From NCBI GenBank assembly GCA_963712305.1, contig CAVQHI010000002.1, positions 1,963,502 to 2,027,501 on the forward strand: a DNA stretch of 64,000 nt. Reading direction: 5' to 3'. This DNA is from DATFNI01 sp963712305 (GTDB lineage: Bacteria; Bacteroidota; Rhodothermia; Balneolales; DATFMH01). Under the pieces are notes generated by a model. It was not told where the DNA came from. It did not search any database and worked only from the letters and a program-made list of their open reading frames with translations. Below are positions 55,051 through 63,828 of the stretch, one piece after another. How positions within the stretch are numbered: the first letter of the stretch is position 1; every line of letters starts with the position of its first letter. Both the position numbers and the translations under genes were made by a program.

Positions 55051-56148
55051 ATGGCGCCTGAGAATAAAAAAATTGACTGGGACACATTGTTATATGCTAT
55101 TCGTAAAGAAAAATGCGTCCTCTTCATAGGTCCCGAAATAGCACAAACCAAAGATGGAAAATACTTCAACAAGGCTTTGTATGAATCGTTGAGGGAAGAC
55201 CACAAGGACAATACGTATTATTTTTCGCGGGACGATCTTTTTATAATCGATAATAAAGACCGGATTACCGTACTTAGTAAAATCGATAAGTTTCTGCAAA
55301 ATTCATTCAATAAAGAACTGTATGCCAAGATAGCTTTTATCCCGTTCCACCTGATTATTTCGACGTCGCCCGACCTTTTGTTGAAGGACACCTTTGATGA
55401 AAACAACCTTCAGTATGAATATCACTACTATAATTTCAGTGAGGCCCGGCCGGAGGAATTCAGTGACCCGACCAGTGACATTCCGGTGCTGTATAATATG
55501 ACGGGAAGTACGGATGATTCTTCATCGCTGCTGATAACGTACAAGGATTTATACAAATATCTGAAAGCCATCCTCGGAAGCAAACCGCTGCCTACCGAGT
55601 TGCTTAATGAATTAAAGAGTGTGACACGTTTTATCTTCCTGGGTTTCAAGTTTGACAAGTGGTATGTGCAGTTGTTGCTGGCGTTATTGTATGATGAGAT
55701 CGAAAAGGAAAACAATGAGGGTTTGGCGCCATTCATCAACATTTCTAAGGAGACTGACGAGATCTGTACCCGTCAGTTTAACATCAGTTTCATAGCTTCG
55801 GATTACAATGAATTCGTAAACGAGTTATACAGCCGCTGCCAGAAAGAGGGAATGCTGCGAGAGGCCGGGAAGGAAGAGGTATTGGTGTCAAAAAAGGCTT
55901 ACCAATTAGTCAAAAAAGATAATATTGAAGAAGCTATTGATCTGTTGTTCAACTATTTAGAGGATTCTGATCAGGAAAAATATGATCGTATTGCTGGTAT
56001 TTCGGCTCGTTACAGCCGGGTTAAACGCAGGCTGGATGACGGTGTGTTGGACCAGAAGGAAGCGAACATCGAGCTTAATAAAATCAATGTTGGACTGCTC
56101 GATTTAATTGAGGATGTGAAGTTGCAGGAAAGCGCGGTAAAAACGTAA
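55051..56148 (+). CDS. SIR2-like domain protein with C-terminal effector-associated domain 11 (EAD11)
   Basis: A 365-residue protein. Residues ~8-262 form a SIR2-like Rossmann domain: CVLFIGPEIA in place of the GAG loop, FHLIISTSPDLLL in place of the TTNxDxLL block, YNMTGSTDDSSSLLITYKDL in place of the LHGsxxdp block, and RFIFLGFKFDKWYVQLLLAL. By this alignment the Asn and His normally needed for NAD hydrolysis are Ser106 and Thr151, so activity is doubtful. Residues ~278-357 are EAD11 (KKAYQLVKKDNIEEAIDLLF; GISARYSRVKRR; LNKINVGLLDLIEDV). EADs are adaptor domains of bacterial conflict systems. Followed after 3 bp by the nSTAND1 gene. Confidence 0.8.
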   Translation: MAPENKKIDWDTLLYAIRKEKCVLFIGPEIAQTKDGKYFNKALYESLREDHKDNTYYFSRDDLFIIDNKDRITVLSKIDKFLQNSFNKELYAKIAFIPFHLIISTSPDLLLKDTFDENNLQYEYHYYNFSEARPEEFSDPTSDIPVLYNMTGSTDDSSSLLITYKDLYKYLKAILGSKPLPTELLNELKSVTRFIFLGFKFDKWYVQLLLALLYDEIEKENNEGLAPFINISKETDEICTRQFNISFIASDYNEFVNELYSRCQKEGMLREAGKEEVLVSKKAYQLVKKDNIEEAIDLLFNYLEDSDQEKYDRIAGISARYSRVKRRLDDGVLDQKEANIELNKINVGLLDLIEDVKLQESAVKT

Positions 56149-56151
56149 GCC

Positions 56152-59100
56152 ATGGGGAAACGCAGATATCCGGGCGTAAAGCCTTTTTCAACCACCGAAA
56201 GTAATCTCTTTTTTGGCAGACAGAGGGATATTTCCCGCCTGTTTAAGCTGGTTAACGTCAAGCAGCTGGTGGTACTGTATTCAAAGTCCGGTTTAGGCAA
56301 AAGCTCCCTGATCAATGCCGGTTTGCTGCCAATAATAAAAGAGGAAACCCGGTACAAACCTGTAATCGTCAGATTCGGAAGCTACAGGCCTGGACAATCT
56401 GTGAGTCCGCTGAATGCTATCAAAGAAAAAATTTCAGCTGAAGATAAAGAACACACGTTCCTGGATAAGCTGGCGGAACCGGACTCTTCGCTCTGGTATT
56501 ATTTGAAGAAAGAACAGCTGAAGGCAGAGGTCCCGGAAGAAAAACTATTGATATTCGATCAATTTGAAGAGTTGTTTACCTATCCGGCGATACAGATCCT
56601 TGAGTTTAAAAAAGCAATTTCAGAAGCGTTATACAGCACAATTCCAAAATATTACCAGTCATCCCTCGAAGAGCATGTTAAAAGCAACCGGGAAATACTA
56701 TCAAAGGAAGAACTTGAACTGCTTTACAAGCCTCTTCGCCTCAAAATGCTGGTTGCCATCCGTTCAGATCGTTTGAGTCTAATCGATCAGCTAAAAGATT
56801 ATATCCCCGATATTCTGTCGAACACATACCAGCTATCGGCATTGACCCGTACACAGGCAGAAGATGCGATCCTGAGCCCGGCTTATCTCGATGATCCCGA
56901 TTTTGAGTCCCCAAAATTCGATTATACCGATGAAGCCGTTGATAAAATTCTGAGTTTCCTGACAAAAGGAGACACGCAGAGTATCGAGTCATTCCAGCTT
57001 CAGATACTCTGCCAATACATCGAAGAGAGTATCGTAATCGAACAAAACGATACCTATATAGAGTATGATGATGTCGGTGATCTTGGGGATATTTTCGAGT
57101 TGTATTATGATAAGCTGATTTCTCGCATCCCGGAAGATGTTCGGCCCGCTGTCCGCAAGTTCCTTGAAGAAGGGCTCATATTTGAAGAAGAGGAGCGGCG
57201 TCTCAGCTTGTATGAAGGACAGATTCTGAAGAACTACGGGATCAGTAAAAAGCTGCTTCAACAACTGGTTGACACGCATATCGTCAGGTCGGAGCCCAAC
57301 ACAGCGGGTGGATTCTCTTATGAATTGAGTCATGATTCATTGGTGAAGCCTATCCTCCGTGCATACCAAAAAAGACGAGAAGAGGAAGGTCGTGAACAGG
57401 AAGAGGAACGCCGCCGTGAGGAATATGAGGCCTACAAACTCCGGTTGTTGGAAAAGACAAAGAAGATCAGGCGCAGGCTTGTAGTAGGCGGCATCGTTGT
57501 CGTCGTTTTTTCAATCATGCTGGTGGTGTTTGCCTTGATCTCGGAAAACTACCGGGAAACGCAGCGGGATCTCACGCGAATGAAATTCCTTGCCACGGCA
57601 TCAGACTGGTATCGTGAGCTTGTTGCTAATTTTGATAATGATGCGCAGAAAAACATATACATTCGCGATCCTCAGAGATCGATTGACCTGCGCAACAAAG
57701 CACTGGATATTGGGAGAGATCATCAAAAAGCCCTGAAACAAGATAGTCTGAGTAAAGATTCTGTACTGGTTGCCCTCAATTTGTCGACTCATGCACTTGG
57801 TAAAATCACCAATGACCCGGTTCTTGCTGTTCAACTGGCCAGGGAAGCGATCAATCAAAATGATAATGTGATTACCCGGGCAGTGATGAAAGAGGTGCTG
57901 GCCAGGAGTAATTTCTATGTGCAGAATTTTGAAATCAGAAGAGACAACCTGCTCGCTCTTGGTTTCAAAGACGAGGACGAACTAGCAAAAGTAACATCAT
58001 TGGGAATTGAGTTGATCAATATCAGCGGAAACGTAAGCAGTGAATCGGCAAGCCAGCGCGTCCAGAATTCAGATGATAAGACCCAGAGCGGCATTACCTG
58101 GAGTGCTGACAGCATGAAACATTTCGCTGACATATCCCGTGATGGAAAAATTATTGTCACGGTTGATACCGTACGCGACAAAATCGACATATGGGAGATC
58201 AATCAGGGTTCGTACAAAAAAACAGCTATGACTAATAATCACTGGCCTGTTGATTTCAAACAGATTTCCGTTGTTTCGCTTTCCGGGGATGGGAGATATC
58301 TCGCAATTGGAGAAAACAACGCCCGTATCGTTTGCCGAAACCTGGCGACCAACGCGGACATTGGTATCACATTGGACGACTTTAGCGGCAACAGGGCTGG
58401 AATTACAGGTATCGAATTTGTTGATGATGATCGGCAGCTGATTGCCTATGCCACCAGTCAGAGTGCCATTGTCTATGATCTTGTTGAAAAGAAGATTGTG
58501 ACACGAATGAACGAGGAGACGGCTACGAACTCAATGATCATGTCGGATGATGATTATGTTGTTACGACTGTCAATAACACCGTTAGCGTGTGGAAGGCCG
58601 GGACCCGGTTTAACGGACGTGAAAAAACAATATTTGGTCACAGTGCATCCGTTAAATATGCCGTAACATCGCCGGATGACAGGTATGTACTTTCCGAGGA
58701 TGACAAAGAACGGTTTTACGTATGGGATATCAACAGGAATCAAAAACCCATAAAACTGTTGAATATCGATTACCAGGCGCCGGCTAACAACCTGCTCAGC
58801 AGATTAAGTTCATATAGTTATACCAGCCAGAATCCATCTGAAATGCAGGTCCAAAATAGTCACGTGACTATAGTCCCGTCCATCATTTTTTCTGAAAAAG
58901 GGACCGTATTCCTGACGATGGCGGGAAATGATGTGTATGTGTGGGAAACACCATATGTAACGATGGACCGGCAAACGTTTAGTGAGGACAAATTCTTTGC
59001 CCGTTATAATATTGGCGAGCTCGATGACGAACAGAAGCTGGCCTACAATGTCATTAACTCGGAAAGCCTCTCGCGGGGGAAAAGTAAGGATGAACTGCTA

Positions 59101-60663
59101 TCCCTTGCAAAGAGTTACTACAATTCAAAGAAATATGCATTGGCCATCCAGTTCTATCAGAGATTATTGGATACATACGCAGATGAGAATGAAAATGCAG
59201 AGGTGCTTAATGAGTTCGGCAACTGCTATTATGATATCGGCGAGTATGAAAAGGCCATACCGTACTACGAAAAGGTTCTGACTATCGAACCGGATTATAA
59301 ATGGGCTCTGGGTAACCTTGGACTCGTTTATTATCACCTGAAAGAATATGACGCGTCACTCGATTTTCACAAAAAGGCCCTCGAAGTAGATCAAAACTAC
59401 ACCGCTTCTTTGAATGGAGTCGGGAATGTCTATTACGCCCGGAAACAATACATTATGGCTGTTGAGTACTACCGTAAAGCCGTAAAGGCAGATGATAAAT
59501 ATAAATGGGCATGGCGCAATTTGGGGATGTCCCTGCTTTATCTCAAAAAATATGATGAGGCCTATCATAGTTTTGCAGAGACCAATAAGCTGGATCCTTC
59601 TTATGATACTGCGCTGGAGTGGAACCAGCTGGGGAATGCTTATTACGAAAGCCACAACTACGACAGAGCTGATGTTTGTTATCGAAACGCCCTTAAAATT
59701 GATCAAAATTATAAATGGGCTCAATACAACCTGGGAAACGTAGAGTATGCAAAGAAAAATTATTATGTCTCGTACATTAACTTTAAGAAGGCTTTGGATA
59801 TTGATCCGCAGTACTCAAGCGCGCTTTTGGGAATGATCGATGCCTTTGAGAAGGGCATTGAGCAGGATCCTTCGTTTTCAAAAAGGTTTGGCAGCAGTAA
59901 CCTTGTGGTCTATTGCCGCGCAAGGGTGCACGTCAGGAAAAAGGAGCTGAAGGAAGCGTTCAGGGATTACAGTGAAATTGCCGCCCGGAATTTTGTTTAC
60001 CCGAAAGCCAGCGACTGGAATGATTTGGGTAACAACTTTTACGATCAGGGGGACGAAGGCTATGACCTCGCCCGGCAATCGTATCAAAAAGCAGTTGAAG
60101 CTGATCCGCAGTATATATGGGCATGGAACAACCTGGGGCTGGTAGAACGTCGCCGGGATGAACTATCACAGGCAATAGGTTATTACTCGAAAGCGCTGAA
60201 GATTGACTCGACAAGCGCCCTGGTACTATCCAACATGTCGGAAGCTTATTTCACGGATAAAAAATTCAGGAATGCGGTACGGTACCAGGAAAAGGCAGTG
60301 ATGAATAAACCGGGAGATGCCGATTATTTGTGGACGCTGAGTTGGTATTACCTGTTTACGAAGCAGTATGCAAAGACTATCAATACTTCAAAGAAGGTTC
60401 TTGATATCGACTCTACTCTTACCGGTGTTTATACCAATCTTGCACTTGGCTACTTGTTTGACAATCAATACCCTGAAGCGGAAGCCGTCTACAAACAGTG
60501 GATGAATAAGAAATATCCATTTAGTGATAAGTTCCCGACATTTAGAGAGGCCTTTCTGCAGGATTTAAAGGATTTGGAGGATGCCGGAATTACCAGCCGT
60601 GATGTACCAAGAATCCGCAATTTACTCAAGTCCTCGTCATCTATGGGGTCGGTGCAGCAATGA
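56152..60663 (+). CDS. Giant nSTAND1-type NTPase with transmembrane helix, WD40 propeller and TPR array
   Basis: A 1503-residue STAND-class protein. It opens YPGVKPFSTTESNLFFGRQR, the nSTAND1 entry motif; Walker A is SKSGLGKSS (44-52), Walker B LLIFDQFEE (132-140) and a sensor-like RSDRL lies at 204-208. A winged-helix-like region (about 310-400) ends LSHDSLVKPILRAYQKRREE. A charged coiled coil (405-440) leads into one transmembrane helix (~443-463). Residues ~600-935 are WD40-like (SADSMKHFADISRDGKIIVT; HSASVKYAVTSPDDRYVLSE; RFYVWDIN). Residues ~985-1480 hold a dozen or more TPRs (EYEKAIPYYEKVLTIEPDYK). The propeller and TPRs are expected to sense and oligomerise. 3 bp after the SIR2-EAD11 gene. 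It carries no EAD of its own that I can see. Confidence 0.88.
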   Translation: MGKRRYPGVKPFSTTESNLFFGRQRDISRLFKLVNVKQLVVLYSKSGLGKSSLINAGLLPIIKEETRYKPVIVRFGSYRPGQSVSPLNAIKEKISAEDKEHTFLDKLAEPDSSLWYYLKKEQLKAEVPEEKLLIFDQFEELFTYPAIQILEFKKAISEALYSTIPKYYQSSLEEHVKSNREILSKEELELLYKPLRLKMLVAIRSDRLSLIDQLKDYIPDILSNTYQLSALTRTQAEDAILSPAYLDDPDFESPKFDYTDEAVDKILSFLTKGDTQSIESFQLQILCQYIEESIVIEQNDTYIEYDDVGDLGDIFELYYDKLISRIPEDVRPAVRKFLEEGLIFEEEERRLSLYEGQILKNYGISKKLLQQLVDTHIVRSEPNTAGGFSYELSHDSLVKPILRAYQKRREEEGREQEEERRREEYEAYKLRLLEKTKKIRRRLVVGGIVVVVFSIMLVVFALISENYRETQRDLTRMKFLATASDWYRELVANFDNDAQKNIYIRDPQRSIDLRNKALDIGRDHQKALKQDSLSKDSVLVALNLSTHALGKITNDPVLAVQLAREAINQNDNVITRAVMKEVLARSNFYVQNFEIRRDNLLALGFKDEDELAKVTSLGIELINISGNVSSESASQRVQNSDDKTQSGITWSADSMKHFADISRDGKIIVTVDTVRDKIDIWEINQGSYKKTAMTNNHWPVDFKQISVVSLSGDGRYLAIGENNARIVCRNLATNADIGITLDDFSGNRAGITGIEFVDDDRQLIAYATSQSAIVYDLVEKKIVTRMNEETATNSMIMSDDDYVVTTVNNTVSVWKAGTRFNGREKTIFGHSASVKYAVTSPDDRYVLSEDDKERFYVWDINRNQKPIKLLNIDYQAPANNLLSRLSSYSYTSQNPSEMQVQNSHVTIVPSIIFSEKGTVFLTMAGNDVYVWETPYVTMDRQTFSEDKFFARYNIGELDDEQKLAYNVINSESLSRGKSKDELLSLAKSYYNSKKYALAIQFYQRLLDTYADENENAEVLNEFGNCYYDIGEYEKAIPYYEKVLTIEPDYKWALGNLGLVYYHLKEYDASLDFHKKALEVDQNYTASLNGVGNVYYARKQYIMAVEYYRKAVKADDKYKWAWRNLGMSLLYLKKYDEAYHSFAETNKLDPSYDTALEWNQLGNAYYESHNYDRADVCYRNALKIDQNYKWAQYNLGNVEYAKKNYYVSYINFKKALDIDPQYSSALLGMIDAFEKGIEQDPSFSKRFGSSNLVVYCRARVHVRKKELKEAFRDYSEIAARNFVYPKASDWNDLGNNFYDQGDEGYDLARQSYQKAVEADPQYIWAWNNLGLVERRRDELSQAIGYYSKALKIDSTSALVLSNMSEAYFTDKKFRNAVRYQEKAVMNKPGDADYLWTLSWYYLFTKQYAKTINTSKKVLDIDSTLTGVYTNLALGYLFDNQYPEAEAVYKQWMNKKYPFSDKFPTFREAFLQDLKDLEDAGITSRDVPRIRNLLKSSSSMGSVQQ

Positions 60664-60845
60664 GACAGGCGCGTAATATACGGTCGATGTAATTTTTCAG
60701 CGTAAGCTTATGTGATACTTTGATCATAAGTCCGGTTTCCTCATTTTATCTCCGTCCCGGTGTTCCGTTCTGGGATAGTAACATGAACGAAACTTACGTA
60801 CGAAGCAAGGATAACATGAATTGAGGTCGTGTTATGCGATTGATG
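60661..60845 (+). repeat. Direct repeat A, starting at the nSTAND gene's stop codon
   Basis: Begins TGAGACAGGC, with the TGA being the stop of the preceding gene, and contains CGTAAGCTTATGT, TTTCCTCATTTTATC, AACATGAACG, GAAGCAAGGATAACATGAAT and GTGTTATGCGATTG. A second copy with the same order of blocks begins at 63826, also at a stop codon. The 325-bp gap to 60988 contains nothing else recognisable. Confidence 0.8.
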
Positions 60846-60988
60846 TAGTGCATTCCTCACATCAGACTAGTCAATTAATTTTTCAGGCTGACATCAAAAT
60901 ATACAAGGAATTGAATTTTACTCTAGACAGTATTTGAAATAACTGGAATTAGTAATTATAAACAAATAGTAAGAAGAACATAAAAATT

Positions 60989-62503
60989 ATGAGAAACATA
61001 AATAAGATTAATCTTGTAAGTGCCTTCTTGTTACTTATTAGTTTATCATGTTCGGTAAATTCAAATAAATACAAATATAACGGAGTATGGAAAACAGAGA
61101 GTAAAGGTAACGGGGGTGTAATTATTACAACATATTTTGATTTAAAACAAAATGAAAATGGACTGGATGGTTTTGTTATAATGAATGATGCTGTTAAAAT
61201 TCCTATTGGAAATGTGGTCGTGAGTGATTCGATGGTTTCATTTACTATATTTTGGGGCGCTGAATTTAATTTTTTCCCAAAAGGCAATGATATGGTGGTT
61301 CATACCATTTGGAATGGTGGTTCATCTTTAAAATCAATTGCAAAAAGGGTCTCAAAAGATGAAGTAATACCGCCAGATTCAATTCCTCTACCTGGAATTA
61401 AGGATGTACCATCAAATGGATTAGCATTAACACCACCAATGGGATGGAATAGCTGGAACCATTTCGGAACAAATATAAGTGACAGCGTTATCAGGGAAAT
61501 TGCAAATGCAATGGTGAGTTCAGGGATGGCAAAAGCCGGTTACAAATACATTGTTATTGATGATGGCTGGGAAGGCGGCAGGAATAAAGATGGCAACTTA
61601 TATGCAAATACGAATTTTCCTGATATGAAGGCCCTTGCCGATTATGTACATGGTTTGGGGTTAAAGCTAGGTATTTATTCTTCACCCGGGCCTAAAACCT
61701 GTGGTGGTTATGAAGGAAGTTATGGTCATGAACGGCAGGATGCAAAGACATTTGCTTCGTGGGGGGTCGATTACCTGAAATATGATTGGTGCAGTGCGAT
61801 GCGAATATATGGTTATTCAAGAGAAAACATGCGCTTGGCATATCAAAAAATGGGAATGGCTTTGTTAAAAACCGGGAGACCCATTGTTTACAGTATTTGT
61901 CAATATGGCCTGGGAAATGTATGGGAATGGGGACAAAGTGCTGGTGGTAACCTGTGGCGCGAAACTGGAGATATTAATGACTCGTGGGAGAAAATTGCAG
62001 AAATTGGATTTAACCAGAATGATCTGGCTTCGTATGCCGGTCCCGGACATTGGAATGATCCTGATATGCTGGAAGTTGGCAATGGCAATTTAACACTTGA
62101 TGAAAATAAGGCTCATTTTACCCTTTGGTGTATGTTGGCTGCTCCGTTGATGGCGGGTAACGATCTTATAAATATGTCGGAAGAAACAATCTCAATTCTA
62201 ACAAACCCGGATTTAATAGCCATTGACCAGGATGAACTCGGCATACAAGGAAAAAGAATTAATAAAATGGACGGCGTTGAAGTATGGTCTAAACCCTTAA
62301 AAAATGGGACTATTGCCGTTGCCTTATTTAATAGAGAGAAAAAGATCAAACAAATTAGCTTTGACTGGAATGATTTAAATTTGAATAAACCTCCGGTATC
62401 AGTGCATGATGTATGGTTGAATAAAGAGATGACAATAAATAACAACAGAATCTCATACAGAATACCATCCCATGGTGTAGTACTGTTGATAATAAAAAAA
62501 TAG
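60989..62503 (+). CDS. GH27 alpha-galactosidase lipoprotein
   Basis: A 504-residue enzyme; lipoprotein signal with Cys22 in SLSC. Residues ~28-130 form an N-terminal beta domain (YKYNGVWKTESKG) that looks like a lipocalin-like or accessory module. The GH27 barrel starts at about 147 (LTPPMGWNSWNHFG) and has the nucleophile Asp266 in YLKYDWC and the acid/base Asp357 in GHWNDPDML; IAIDQDELG and a C-terminal beta-sandwich follow. It hydrolyses terminal alpha-galactosides (or beta-L-arabinopyranosides in some relatives). The gene is markedly AT-rich compared with the hydrogenase cluster, consistent with transfer, and is bracketed by direct repeats. Confidence 0.92.
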   Translation: MRNINKINLVSAFLLLISLSCSVNSNKYKYNGVWKTESKGNGGVIITTYFDLKQNENGLDGFVIMNDAVKIPIGNVVVSDSMVSFTIFWGAEFNFFPKGNDMVVHTIWNGGSSLKSIAKRVSKDEVIPPDSIPLPGIKDVPSNGLALTPPMGWNSWNHFGTNISDSVIREIANAMVSSGMAKAGYKYIVIDDGWEGGRNKDGNLYANTNFPDMKALADYVHGLGLKLGIYSSPGPKTCGGYEGSYGHERQDAKTFASWGVDYLKYDWCSAMRIYGYSRENMRLAYQKMGMALLKTGRPIVYSICQYGLGNVWEWGQSAGGNLWRETGDINDSWEKIAEIGFNQNDLASYAGPGHWNDPDMLEVGNGNLTLDENKAHFTLWCMLAAPLMAGNDLINMSEETISILTNPDLIAIDQDELGIQGKRINKMDGVEVWSKPLKNGTIAVALFNREKKIKQISFDWNDLNLNKPPVSVHDVWLNKEMTINNNRISYRIPSHGVVLLIIKK

Positions 62504-62544
62504 CATCTGAATGGATACAAAAAGCACTACAAAACACAATATAG

Positions 62545-62660
62545 TGCTGCGGTGTGGTGCGTTTCGCATTCAACATTCCGTCTCCGTTTCAGCATCTGCA
62601 ATGGCGGATAAAGACGCATTTCAAAATTTCCGCCCGCACCAAATTGCCAGCCGTTACCAG
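62545..62660. other. GC-richer non-coding block in an AT-rich gap
   Basis: A stretch with CAACATTCCGTCTCCGTTTC and GGCGGATAAAGACGCATTTC differs in composition from both flanks. No gene is supported. It may be a dispersed repeat seen only once here. The rest of the 62504-62959 gap is the ATGACTATCC element and AT-rich spacer. Confidence 0.3.
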
Positions 62661-62777
62661 CACAATACCCAATAAGGTATACATACAATAGCGGTTAATT
62701 CATAATTGCCAACTCATTGCGATTTATTAAATTAGTAGCGGCTTGGCAGAGAATAATTTATAATGTAAATTTTTAAG

Positions 62778-62935
62778 ATGACTATCCGGAATCACTCCAA
62801 TTGTCATAGTTTTTTCGGGATCAGAAAATGTAAACCGCCAAGAAACGCAAAAAAAAAGTCTTACTCCGCGAACTTGGCGTTCTTTGCGGTTAAATGAGGG
62901 ATGTGTAGTCCCGATGAATCGGGGAGGATAGTCAT
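62778..62935 (-). mobile_element. MITE-like element, ATGACTATCC family, copy in reverse orientation
   Basis: ATGACTATCC (62778-62787) and GGATAGTCAT (62926-62935) are perfect inverted ends. The interior is the reverse complement of the copy at 29120-29280 with few differences. ATTTTTAA lies just outside each end (62769-62776 and 62937-62944), a possible imperfect target duplication. It sits 24 bp before the methyltransferase start. Confidence 0.8.
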
Positions 62936-62959
62936 TATTTTTAATTAACATGAATCGAA

Positions 62960-63763
62960 ATGACGGGTATTAATATTTCCTACAAAGAGGCTATTCCCGG
63001 TAAATATGAACGTTATCTTGGGCCTTACCTTTATGAGCCATATGCTATCTATACGAAAGGCAGGATAAAAGGCTCGCCAAAAATTGTTTTGGAGATGGCT
63101 GCCGGTACTGGTAGGGTAACAAGGCATATTGCTGAAAAGATTGGCAATGAGGCGAAACTTATTGCTGCCGACATCAATCCAAATATGCTTGAGATTGCCA
63201 GGAAACAAGTGGATGCCGGCAATATTGAATTCGTGGTTGCGGATTCACAGAATCTCCCATATCCGGATAATGGTTTTGATTGTGTTATTTGCCAGTTAGG
63301 ATTTATGTTTTTGCCAGACAAGCAAAAAGGATTTAATGAAGCCTGGAGAGTATTAAAACCGGGCGGTCAATTCATTTTTTTTACCTGGGACAAGTCGGAA
63401 AACAATATAACTCATTACATCAGTCAACAAACAGTTATCCATTATTTAAAAGAAGCCCCGCCGCCATATTATGCAAGGCCTTACGCTATGCACGACCCGG
63501 TTGAACTTCGAGAGTATGTAACGGTTGCTGGTTTTTCAGACGCAAAAGTTGAAAGAGTCACATTACATGGAGAATGTCCGACTGCAATGGATGCCGCCAT
63601 TGGATTTGTAGAAGGCAATTCTATCGTATTTGAAATTTTAAAAGATGGCATGGATTTGCTGGATACCGTCAAGGCAGAAATTGTTGAAAAAATCCATTCA
63701 CAAGTAAGTACCGACCCGGTAAGATCTGAAATCAACGCCTGGATGGGAGAGGCATTTAAATGA
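62960..63763 (+). CDS. Class I SAM-dependent methyltransferase (UbiE/Methyltransf_11-like)
   Basis: A 267-residue cytoplasmic methyltransferase. Motif I is LEMAAGTGRVTRHIAEKIG (about 43-62), followed by LIAADINPNMLEIARKQ, then VVADSQNLPYPDNGFDCVIC and EAWRVLKPGGQFIFFTWD, all in the normal order. The C-terminal part (REYVTVAGFSDAKVERVTLH) is as in small-molecule methyltransferases. Substrate unknown. Its ATGA stop/start overlap leads into a tiny downstream reading frame. Confidence 0.88.
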   Translation: MTGINISYKEAIPGKYERYLGPYLYEPYAIYTKGRIKGSPKIVLEMAAGTGRVTRHIAEKIGNEAKLIAADINPNMLEIARKQVDAGNIEFVVADSQNLPYPDNGFDCVICQLGFMFLPDKQKGFNEAWRVLKPGGQFIFFTWDKSENNITHYISQQTVIHYLKEAPPPYYARPYAMHDPVELREYVTVAGFSDAKVERVTLHGECPTAMDAAIGFVEGNSIVFEILKDGMDLLDTVKAEIVEKIHSQVSTDPVRSEINAWMGEAFK

Positions 63764-63828
63764 AAGCCAAAAGCCGGCAAAAAATGAAGAAGGATCCAAA
63801 CTGCGAATCCTGTCGATGCAACCATTGA
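63760..63828 (+). CDS. Possible 22-residue Cys-rich microprotein
   Basis: Starts at an ATGA overlap with the methyltransferase stop and encodes MKAKSRQKMKKD followed by PNCESCRCNH and a stop that is also the start of direct repeat B. A basic start and a C-x2-C-x-C-x-H ending could bind metal. With so few codons, chance is a real possibility; only the translational-coupling geometry supports it. Confidence 0.25.
   Translation: MKAKSRQKMKKDPNCESCRCNH

Noticed and set aside
55051..60663. Thoeris-type or classical Avs-type defence
   Set aside because: There is no TIR protein or ThsB-like gene, and the NTPase begins as nSTAND1 with WD40 and TPR repeats rather than an Avs effector-STAND-TPR order. 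Only the general SIR2/STAND theme is shared.
60661..60845. Integron attC site
   Set aside because: GTTATGC is present near the end of each repeat, but no matching RYYYAAC site occurs at the other end and no integrase is seen, so only a cassette-like arrangement is claimed.
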